This document shows positions 30,054 through 38,219 of a DNA stretch of 38,219 nt, piece after piece. Positions within the stretch are counted from its first letter, which is position 1; each line of letters opens with the position of its first letter. Source of the stretch: Suillus spraguei. Taxonomy: Eukaryota > Basidiomycota > Agaricomycetes > Boletales > Suillaceae. The position numbers and the translations under genes are program-made. The notes beneath the pieces are model-generated. The model did not search any database and was not told the DNA's origin. It worked only from the letters and a program-made list of their open reading frames with translations. The stretch lies in NCBI GenBank assembly GCA_016800925.1, contig JABCPU010000568.1, positions 1-38,219 on the forward strand. The letters run 5' to 3'.

Positions 30054-30292
30054 CTCAACCAGATCTTTCTGCATATTTGGCCAGTAGTAGGACGCATGGA
30101 GTAGTGCATAAGACTTGTCAGCGCCAAAGTGTCCACAGCATTGTGGCTGCATGAAAGAGTTGTTCACAAAGGTTGTTGACACGGGTAATCAACAGTGTGA
30201 TATGTAGAAAAGACCCTTTGCATCCTGTGACAGTCCGGAAGCGAGCCTAGTAAATTGTTCAGTTTCTTACACATGGGTCTGCGTATACCCAT
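30049..30292 (-). pseudogene. Copy D integrase zinc-binding part
   Basis: On the minus strand GHFGADKSYALLHASYYWPN and MQKDLVES are the start of a gypsy integrase HHCC domain. Across copy B the frame continues at 22487 with the paired Cys motif CMEC. Upstream text resembles the RNase H/integrase linker (GLFYI..). Homology to pol stops near 30292, where repeat R1 starts. Confidence 0.85.
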
Positions 30293-30777
30293 TGTCTTCT
30301 TAGATAGATGATCTATAGATAACACCTATAAAACCAAATATCTCCACAGTCAGTGATTCAGACAATACAATGACTGATAACATGGTTGTACATGGGTGTC
30401 TGTTTATGTTCCCAGGCTACAGTCAGCAAATGAGTCACTTCTGTGAGATCAGCAAACTCTTCGACAATGACAAGATTCTCGAACAACTAAACTTCAAGAA
30501 AACACAGAAGTCAACAAACTAAGAAACAAAAATAACTGGCCGAATTACTCTTCCAATGGAGTGCAGGTGTTTGCAACAACTGTGCTACTGTAATTTGTGG
30601 AAGTTACAACAATCACCTTCTCAGACAAGCAGTAGGATGCCTGGTCAAGACTAGTCACTACTTCAGAGATCTTCTAGCTTACTATTGAACCTGCTGCAAG
30701 GAACTCACTATGGTATAAGCAGATGCAGAATGGACATCCTTGGATTTCAATACAAGTCCCTTTCAATAGCTAGAGTC
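30293..30777. repeat. Dispersed repeat R1, right copy
   Basis: Same sequence and orientation as 6758-7256, with many 1-nt losses in short homopolymers. It is interrupted at GAGTC by the copy C LTR; the left copy continues with TATCAG, giving the pre-insertion sequence. Confidence 0.8.
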
Positions 30778-31243
30778 TGTTACGAACTGGGGTGGCGTCA
30801 CCAGCGACAGTGAAAAGACACAGCGGTCTGCTGGGAGTTCTTACAATGTCCAGAAGAGGACAAGGTGAAAGTACAAGGAAGCGTTCCGAGTACGATCAAG
30901 GGTTCAGCCTCAAAGACAAGTCTAAGAGGTTCTGCGAGAATAGAGACTAAGGCTAAGGAGTGCTTAGACTTAGAGACGATTCAAGACGACTTAGGTTGGA
31001 GACCTAAGTGAAGGAGATTCCAGGTAAAACCCAGTAAGATTAAAGTAGGGAATCTACTACAAGTACACTGTGCTTAAATAGGCCAATATGTGCGCACAGA
31101 CCAGAGAACGTGAGAATAGTAAGTGCGTATCCAAATAAGGAAGGCATGTATGTACAGATGCGTTGAGCATATGAGTCAGAGTCATGTTACGTAATATACA
31201 AGTAAAGAATAGAAAATGAATAGGGGCACGTACGATTGTAACA
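30778..31243 (-). repeat. Copy C 3' LTR (466 bp)
   Basis: TGTTACGAACTGGGG to GATTGTAACA. It is next to ORF2 and a polypurine tract at 31244-31256 (minus strand), so it is the 3' LTR. Self-priming complement AAGATTAAAGT is at 31036-31046. Left flank GAGTC (30773-30777) is the candidate target duplication; its partner lies outside the window. Confidence 0.95.
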
Positions 31244-31275
31244 TTACCCCCTTTTTATACGTAAAGTCACCGACT

Positions 31276-32701
31276 TTACTCATCTTGGTTCGCATAGTAA
31301 ACAGGATCATCACTATTCGTAGTCTTCGTCAGCAAAGGACCCACTCCTCATATATGGGCTTCTTCTAGACCAGCGCGTCGTTTGAGTCCCTTCTCTTTTC
31401 TGCTTGAATCGTTCATCGTCAAGCTGTTTCCCAAGTACGAAGTGCGTCATAGAATCCTTCGTCCTTCCAAGTTAATCGAAAGGGGGAGTCCGACTCGTTG
31501 AGGACAATAATGGATAATGAGTGGGTGACCAATATCTGCAAACTTTGCATGATATTCCGCACAATTCTTTTGACGATGTCCAAGTAATCCACAGACACGG
31601 CATTTCATGTTCTCGTCAGGGTTGGAATGGACTTTGTGTAGGGTGACGGAGAAATGATGGGGTGGGACTAGTGGATCTGGCCGTCTTCTTCCCTTATTCT
31701 TCTCATGCGTTTCAAGGCAAGTGTGTTTCGCGCCTAAGCTGCGCTTGTTGGCAGGGGTGAGAGTATACGCCGATGTGGGAGGTCAGGTGTAATGCTCATT
31801 CAGCAGCCACAAGAAGTTCGTTAGAGGAGGAGGAGAGGTTATGCCGAAGTCTTTTACTAAGACTGGCGAAACAGGGTCCATTGGACCGAATGACGTGGGA
31901 TAGACATGGAGGGTGATATGAAGGTCGCGAAGTCGAGGGCCGAGTGTTACCAACTCAGTGGCAGGGATCCTAATATTTAGCGGCCTCACACTGTTCTTTG
32001 TGCAGGGTTCATACAGCCAATCGGGGAGTCAGAGAGGTCTGATGGGAGGTAGTGAAGTTGGCTGTTCGATGGGGATGGGGTTCGGGAGAGCAAGGTCTGC
32101 TTGCGTTTGTTGTAAATCAGTGATGGCTTCTTCACTAGTTTCTGCCGCTCTGGTTTCAGCGACTGACTGCTGGATGGTTTCGACAACTGAGTTGGTGAGC
32201 TGTCCGATCTCCTGGACAGCAGTGCATAAGCCAGCAAAGGCGTCAAGACTAGAATACATGCGCGAAGAAGCGGGTGCTGGAATAGGAAGTGGCGTATCTT
32301 CCTGCGGAGAGGGAGGTCGAGCAACGCCTGCTCGACGTTCGGCAATGATGTGAATAGCTTCTTCAACATCATTTTAAAAGAATTGGGAAGCAACAGCATA
32401 GCGTAAGCACGAATGCATTTTTGAAGATGAAGGAAGCGGTGACGGAGTGTAATTTCTGTGTGTCTTTGGCAGTGCTTCAATAAGGGCTGCGGTGCGGATG
32501 ATGTTACAAGGAGTAGGCGGGGAAGGCACCTCTTTCAGTGAGGATTCTTTCGATTTTGAGGGCGTGTCCCTCGCAGAGAATGGCGGCTTCAATGTAGGAG
32601 TGTTATCGATTTCAGTGGTAAGGGTTCCGTATTGTTCTGCTTCAGAGTCGGAGTCATTGGTGGCACAGTGACGGGGGTGATGTAGCAGTGGGGAAAGACA
32701 T
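31276..32701 (-). pseudogene. Copy C ORF2
   Basis: Same extra ORF as in copy B: start ATG at 32701-32699 (MSFPTA), the acidic NDSDSEAEQYGTLTTEIDN segment, helical heptad-like region near 32250-32100, a GCMNPAQ-type segment near 32000, zinc knuckle region at ~31610-31550, and the stop TAA at 31278-31276. It is cut into several frames by small indels. The longest continuous frame is 164 residues (32480-31986). Conserved order and end support a real ancestral gene. Confidence 0.78.
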
Positions 32702-32753
32702 TTCAAGTGTGTAGTTGATCAAGTGCTAGTGCGGTTGATTGACTGGAGGATAA

Positions 32754-33230
32754 TCAGAGGGCGTGTTGCTTCTTATAAGCATTCAAGATTCGAGCGGAGT
32801 TCTTCAAGTTCTTTTCTGGGAGCCATTCGTTATCTCCCGATGAATATCCTTTCCAGGAAACAAGATAGCGTCGGCGAGTGCCGTTCCTTTGTGAGAAAGA
32901 ATTGCTTCTATTTCATATTCTTCTTCTTCTTCGATGATGTCAGGTGGTGGTTCGGGGAAGTTCGGGCCGTGTACGTCCGTTTCGCTATAGGACGATAAGA
33001 CAGAAGCGTGGAATGTGGGTGAATTTTCCATTGCGAGGGAGTTTGAGTGTGAACGTGATGGGGATAAGACATCGATGATCGGAAAGGTCCGTATCGCTTT
33101 GGCGCAAGTTTCCTTGATGGGAGTTTGAGTCTAAGATTAGCGGCAGATAGCCAAACCTTATCTCCGATCTTCCATGGGATGTACTTATCTCCTCGGGATC
33201 GTTCAGCCATTGTTTGCATTGCAATGTTAT
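32754..33230 (-). pseudogene. Copy C GPY/F module and chromodomain
   Basis: [19 protein letters not shown] and LAPKRYGPF (GPY/F) then [17 protein letters not shown] and, in the frame with all three G kept (near 32836), the [15 protein letters not shown] end of a chromodomain, with the stop at 32756-32754. A lost base in the middle of the chromodomain (near 32878) and two in GPY/F break the frame. Confidence 0.9.
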
Positions 33231-34040
33231 GGCAGGCGATTGCTTCTTCTCTTATCTTCTGCAGAGATCGTACTCGATCTTCTGCTGCGGGACGGATGAA
33301 TCAGGGATAAGGTGGGGATAGCGCGTGGTTCGTATCCCATCATCAAATAGAAGGGTGATGCATTCCTTGCATCATGTTTTCGGTGGTTGTGGACGAATTC
33401 GGCATTGGTAGGTGTTCTACCCAATCTTCAGGGTTGTTGCGGCAATAGATGCGTAGGTATGTTTCAAGTTCTTGATTAGCCTTTCGTTTGACCATCGTCT
33501 GTGGGTGATAAGCCGTAGATGGAGCGATGACGTAGTCGAGAAGTCGGGCAAGCTCCTTTAGAGAAGCGAGATAGGAATTGCGGCCTCGATCCGAGATGAC
33601 TTTGTCATGGAGTCCAAATCACGTAAACGTGTTTCAAAATAGTTTAGCAACCCTTCGGAAGTGATGGTTTTCAACAAGGGATAATAATTACCCCCTTCGT
33701 AAGGCCATGGTCTACCACGACCATGATACTGTCAAAGCCCCAGAGACAGGGAGGTCAGTGATAAGATCAACAGAGACCTGAGAAAAGGGCGACGCCGAGG
33801 AGGGATAGGGGAGCGGAGGCGAACAGGATGTGTATCGCTTTCATTTGCTGACAAAGGGCGCAACCCTCAACATATTTCCGAATATAAGAGCCCATGCAGG
33901 CCACCAGCTTCTCGTTTAACGAGTTCTTCAGTTTTGAATCTACCGGGATGTCCCGCGGTAGGATGATCATGATACGTTTCAGGATATCGGACGATGTGCC
34001 GGTGGAATATAGGCACGATTCTTAAAATAGAGGACGTTCT
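33231..34040 (-). pseudogene. Copy C integrase
   Basis: HHCC region with [12 protein letters not shown] near 33860-33840, the core [11 protein letters not shown] near 33775, a DRGP-type second Asp block near 33590 and an AYHPQT-type block near 33510, all as in copies A and B. The polyprotein is shifted repeatedly by single-base losses (e.g. GGTCCGCAATTCC of A against GGCCGCAATTCC at ~33580). Confidence 0.9.
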
Positions 34041-34700
34041 CCTCAATCTTCCAGTCAGAGAGTGCCGATTCATAGGAGGGAAGGCACACGCCATCAAGGG
34101 CGTCAGATGCTGTTTTAAGACAGGGTCGTCGAGGGGTCAGAGGATGACAAGACATCCTTCAGATCGGTGTCAATAAGACGAACGAATAGAGCGTCAGGGA
34201 GGAGGGTCTGGTCCTCGTTATCGTCTTTGCGGAGTCATAGTCGGGCCGGCGGGATAGTGCATCAGGTACTGCTAATTTAGTACCTGCAACGTGATGCAGT
34301 TCAATGTCATAGATAGACAAAATCAATTGCCAACGTGCTTGGCGACGGGTAAGCTTCTGTGCACTTCTAAAGTACAGAAGGTTCTTGTGGTCGGTGAATA
34401 CCAGGACGGGGTGTGGGTTTCCTTCAGATAATGACGCCATTCGTTCAATGCCCGGATTACGGCAAGGAGTTCCCGATCAAAGATCTGGTAATTGCGTTCT
34501 GCGGGTTCAAAGACTGTGAGAGATATGCACATGGGTGATAAACACCATTTTCATCAGTCTGCAGAGAACTCCCCAGTTGCTACGAGTGAAGCGTCGGTAG
34601 CAATAGCAAATTGTCGGGAAGGATCAGGGTTACGAGTACGGTTGGGATGTGAAGCGTCGTTTTAGTTCTTCGAAGGTGTCCATACATTCGGTTGACCAAT
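34041..34700 (-). pseudogene. Copy C RNase H
   Basis: Minus-strand RNase H with [20 protein letters not shown] (Asp), YDIELHHVAGTKLAVPDALS (Asp) and [20 protein letters not shown] (Glu); the first motif is near 34590. One base missing in the first motif and one near 34430 split the frame. Confidence 0.92.
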
Positions 34701-35620
34701 CAAAGGCCTTATCTTTCTTTGTTAAATCGATAAGGGGTCGGGCGATGTCAGAATAGTGGGAAATGAACGTGCGGTAGAAGTTGCAAAAGCCGAGGAATGA
34801 CCGAACATCTTTTACAGATTTCGGGACTGGCCATTCGGAGATTCCCTTGGTCTTGGCGGTATCCATAGCAACTTGTCCGGGGCGAATTATCATTCCGAGG
34901 TATTCCACTTCTTCTGCATCGAAGGTGCATTTCTCTGGTTTCAAGAACAGATGTTCTTTCGTATCTTCATCAAAACCCGTCTGGTCCGTTCACGTGTTCT
35001 GCCATTGTTGTAGAGAAAATCAGGATATCGTCCATGTAGATAACCATCCATCCTTCATTGATTTCTTGTTGGAAGGTGCGATTCATGTATGCTTGGAAGG
35101 TTGCTGGGGAATTGCAAAGGCCAAGAACATGACATTCGGTTCAAAGAGGCCGAATTCCGTGTAAAAGCAGCTTTCCACTATCATCAGGATGGATGCGAAT
35201 ATTGTTATAACCGGACCGGATATCCATTTTCGTAAAGAACTGTGCATTGTGAAGCGTGCGACAAGGGAATAGGGAGTGGGAGCGGATAGGCGTTCTTGAC
35301 TGTCCAATCATTGATGTAGCGATAATCTTGACAGGGACGCAATTCTCCACTCTTCTTTCCCACAAAGAAGAAGCCACTGGCTTGGGGTGACTTCGATTCT
35401 GAGATGAAACCTTTCGCAACGTTTTCATCGATAAACGTTTTGACAGCAGCGCGTTCTTTTTCCGATAGCGGGTAAACCTTAGACGTGCGAGGGATAAAAC
35501 CGGGTTTAGTATCGATCCGATGATCGATACCAGGGCGTTCGGGGGGTAGTTTGTTCAGTCCGTCTTTAGCAAAGACGTCTGCAAAGTCGTGCAATAGTCC
35601 GGGACCAATTCTTCAAGGAT
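34701..35620 (-). pseudogene. Copy C reverse transcriptase
   Basis: RT from [20 protein letters not shown] (35594) through [27 protein letters not shown], FNxPATFQ-type block and YMDD at 35038-35027, to [20 protein letters not shown] and [16 protein letters not shown]. This copy keeps the 112 bp that copy A lost. Single-base losses near 35262, 35160 and 35125 break the frame. Confidence 0.93.
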
Positions 35621-36775
35621 TTCTTTTTCTTTTCCTTCTCATCCGTGGCGAATTCCTGAGCTTTGTTACTGTATTTCGGAGGAGGAAGGGGAATTGTGGA
35701 GTAGTTGGAGATTGTTCGAGTTGAGAAGTTCCATCACGTGTCAAGGGTGTATCCATGGATACTTCTCTATGATCTCATGCTAACTCCATCGGTATCATAT
35801 TCCACAAGAAATTCTCCATCTCCAAGTTCATAGAGGAAATTTCACGTACTCTGGCGCATGCCAGACGTCTGCATGGTATGAATTGGTCATCATCCTCTGT
35901 TGGGATCAACGAGGGCACGGGTTCTTCTTTATCAGGGATTTCTTCGATTGAAGCTGAAAGAGTTTTCGGGGGAACATAGAACTTGGATAGTTTCGGTACG
36001 TTGGTGCTCGCCTGGATTCTTCTTCCGTTTTCTCTTTCCATGTTTCTGTTCTTCTATTGGCCTTGCTCAATAGGTTCTTGTCCGACCGATGCTCGGGTTC
36101 GGATTCATTCTTGCGCTTTTCTGCGCGGGGATCGGTGATACTGTCTGGCAGTTGTACACGGGAGTGGGTCTATAGTACGTGGCATTCGTACTTCTGGTTC
36201 GGGTCTTCAGGAACATAGGAGAAGGATGAAGGTTCGGAAGTCGGGAATGTTGCCATCTGGATGATGATTGAAGAGTCGGGCAACCCATTCTTCTTCTGAT
36301 CGTATCTAATCAATTTCGATTTCATCTGATTTCTCTGTTCGGGGAAGGATAAGTGTTTCAGCGCCCAATCTATATTGGGTTCATTGCTCGTAACCATGGA
36401 ATTCCAGGAGGATTTGATCTCTTCTTCCTAGTTTGGTGATATTGAATTTTCCATACATGGTTCGTTCATCAATTTTGACCACTAGGAGACAGTAGTGTGT
36501 GATTGGTCCTCCTTTTATAAGGTTCCATCTGCCGTAGTAACTCGAAATGGTGTTTTGAGTTTTCGTCATGTGATTTGATGGAGTTTCACAAACTCCTCAG
36601 AGATGAATGTTCCTGCTGCTCCTGAATCGATAACAGCGGTGGTGTCGACGGATTTTAAGCGAGTACGCGAGTGGAGGGTGATAGGGACACGAAGTTCTTT
36701 TCTTTCACCTACAGCGCGTACAAGTCTTAGTAATACATTGGGAGAAACATACGTCGAATCTTTGTTTCTCCAAGT
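35621..36775 (-). pseudogene. Copy C protease and linker
   Basis: The protease start is intact: TWRNKDSTYVSPNVLLRLVR to TTAVIDSGAAGTFISEEF (DSG active site near 36630). It is followed by HYCLLVVKIDERTMYGKFNI and ITKLGRRDQILL in a shifted frame, then the Pro/Glu-rich linker in several frames. The pol frame enters from gag in the -1 frame as in A and B. Confidence 0.9.
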
Positions 36776-37583
36776 CAAAAATCCTCGACAATCCGTCTCA
36801 CGTTTCTTCATCTTCTTCTTCTTTGACTTCGGTTTGTCGGAGCGGGGTCTTCTTCTTTCTGTCAGGACAATTATGAATGCGATGTCCTGTCTTCTTGCAT
36901 CGAAGCATTGTCCCTTTCTTCATGCATTCGGATCTTCCATATTGGAGATTCGATCTACGACCATTGCGTTGGAATCACGGTTCGGAATATACCGTGCATT
37001 TCCCGTAGTTCTTCTTCTTTCTGTTGTGGAGCATGACGTGTCCTCATGGCTTGGAGCCGATGATGGGCGTTGTCAATAGAACGCATTGCAGCACAACTTC
37101 TCTGAATATTTCGGAGACATCTCCTGTATGAAAGCTTTGTAAGGATACCCCAATTAGGCCGTCTTGGAAGAATGGATCTTCGTGCGTTGTCGGTGATCTG
37201 AGCCTTGGCTGCAAGTGCCTCAAAGTCAGCCGTATAGGTGTGAAGATCTCCGTTCCTTGTTTGAGGTCCTGAGTTGTGAGCGCGGTTCCTTTGTATCCAC
37301 TGGTTCGAAGGCTTCTTTGAAGTCTTCATAAAATCCACCATGTCCCATAACCAACTTTTTGTCCGGAAGTGATCAGTTGATTGGGCGTGGTCAAGAATTG
37401 TTCTTTCCAGGATTTGGCGTTCTTTTGGTCATAAAGGATGTTATGTAGATGATCTTCTGCTTGTCGTGGTGTAAAGCTTTTCATTGATGTCAAGTGCAAT
37501 TGCACGACTGGATAAACTCCGAGAGTTATCCGATCTCCATCAAAACTTGGTTGACCGATTTGTATTCAATTCTTTGGTCGCAT
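36775..37583 (-). pseudogene. Copy C gag
   Basis: Start ATG at 37583-37581 lacks one G after it compared with copy A (ATGCGACC against ATGGCGACC). Recognisable parts: FMKTSKKPSNQWI-type region, TRNGDLHTYTADFEALAAKA, RLQAMRTRHAPQQK, and the CCHC knuckle region near 36890, in several frames. The TGA stop on GATTTTTGA is kept at 36777-36775. Confidence 0.9.
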
Positions 37584-37758
37584 GGTTGTGATTCTTCTGG
37601 TGAGTTATACTTTCTCGGTGCCTACACGCGCTGTCTTGCTGTCCGTCAGGGCTTTTCTTCTGTCAGAGGGTTTCTCTTGACAATCTGTCAGCGTACACGT
37701 ACGCTATTGTCAGGGTTCAGGGTCGAACTGTAGTCACGATCAAATGACTTTAATCTTT
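37584..37758 (-). promoter_or_regulatory. Copy C leader: self-primer PBS and palindrome
   Basis: PBS AAGATTAAAGT (minus strand, 37757-37747) is one base from the LTR and exactly complements the LTR segment at 38013-38023. The leader palindrome AGCGTAC-AC-GTACGCT is at 37690-37705. Confidence 0.75.
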
Positions 37759-38219
37759 TGTTACGAACTGGGGTGGCGTCACCAGCGACAGTGAAAGACA
37801 CAGACGGTCTGCTGGGAGTTCTTACAATGTCCAGAAAGGACAAGGTGAAGTACAAGGAAGCGTTTCCGAGTACGATCAAGGGTTCAGCCTCAAAGACAAG
37901 TCTAAGAGGTTCGCGAGAATAGAGACTAAGGCTAAGGAGTGCTTAGACTTAGAGACATTCAAGACGACTTAGGTTGGAGACCTAGCGAAGGAGATTCCAG
38001 GTAAAACCCAGTAAGATTAAAGTAGGAATTACTACAAGTACACTGTGCTTAAATAGGCCAATATGTGCGCACAGACCAAGAAACGTGAGAATGTAAGTGC
38101 GTATCCAAAAAGGAAGGCAACTATAGTACAGATGCGTTGAGCATATGAGTCAGAGTCATGTTACGTAATATACAAGGTAAATGAAGTAGAAAATGAATAG
38201 GGCACGTACGATTGTAAAC
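37759..38219 (-). repeat. Copy C 5' LTR, reaching window end
   Basis: Begins TGTTACGAACTGGGG. It runs to the last base, which reads ATTGTAAAC where the other LTRs end ATTGTAACA. It is therefore complete but for one or two bases. CTTAAATA (TATA-like on the minus strand) lies near 38048-38055. Confidence 0.93.

Overview
The window is a transposon-rich stretch of a filamentous fungal genome, most probably an agaricomycete (Basidiomycota). The evidence is short 40-97 nt introns with GTRNGT/YAG borders, a DUF6698-type gene, a secreted A1 aspartic protease of polyporopepsin type, and Ty3/gypsy chromovirus copies. I do not name a species. About two thirds of the sequence is LTR retrotransposon.

Layout. 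1-6189: copy A of the main chromovirus family (minus strand, runs off the left edge). 6190-9110: non-genic DNA with a dispersed repeat (R1) and one decayed unknown ORF. 9111-~10055: copy E (minus), only its 3' LTR and the end of its last ORF. ~10056-17864: the only host-like island. It holds a decayed FTR1-type iron permease fragment, a multi-exon DUF6698-type gene and a multi-exon A1 aspartic protease. 18235-~21190: copy F, a different gypsy pol in plus orientation, badly decayed. 21248-22487 plus 30049-30292: copy D, a third gypsy pol (minus), split by copy B. 22488-30048: copy B, a full-length plus-strand element (7561 bp) with both LTRs and a 5-bp target duplication TAAGA. 30293-30777: second copy of R1. 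30778-38219: copy C (minus), full length apart from its last base or two.

The A/B/C/E family is organised LTR - leader - gag (CCHC) - protease - RT - RNase H - integrase - GPY/F - chromodomain - separate ORF2 - LTR. Three points stand out. (1) An 11-nt primer-binding site just inside the 5' LTR is the exact complement of an 11-nt segment at the predicted transcription start inside the LTR, which is the Tf1/sushi-type self-priming arrangement. (2) A separate, conserved ORF2 with a double zinc knuckle and an acidic tail lies between pol and the 3' LTR, the position of env in retroviruses. (3) Gag ends in UGA on a T-run with pol in the -1 frame and without an AUG, in all three copies.

Copy A has the longest open frames but has lost the chromodomain by a 373-bp deletion between 7-bp repeats, and its RT/RNase H junction is replaced by foreign DNA ending in 27 perfect copies of an 8-bp repeat. 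Copies B and C carry many 1-nt losses, often in homopolymers, which may be sequencing or assembly error rather than true decay. Substitutions between the LTRs of B, and in F, are mostly CpG to TpG/CpA, as expected from methylated-cytosine deamination.

The host-like genes show no functional link to each other. Exon models were built by eye from splice signals and reading-frame continuity; no search or alignment program was run.
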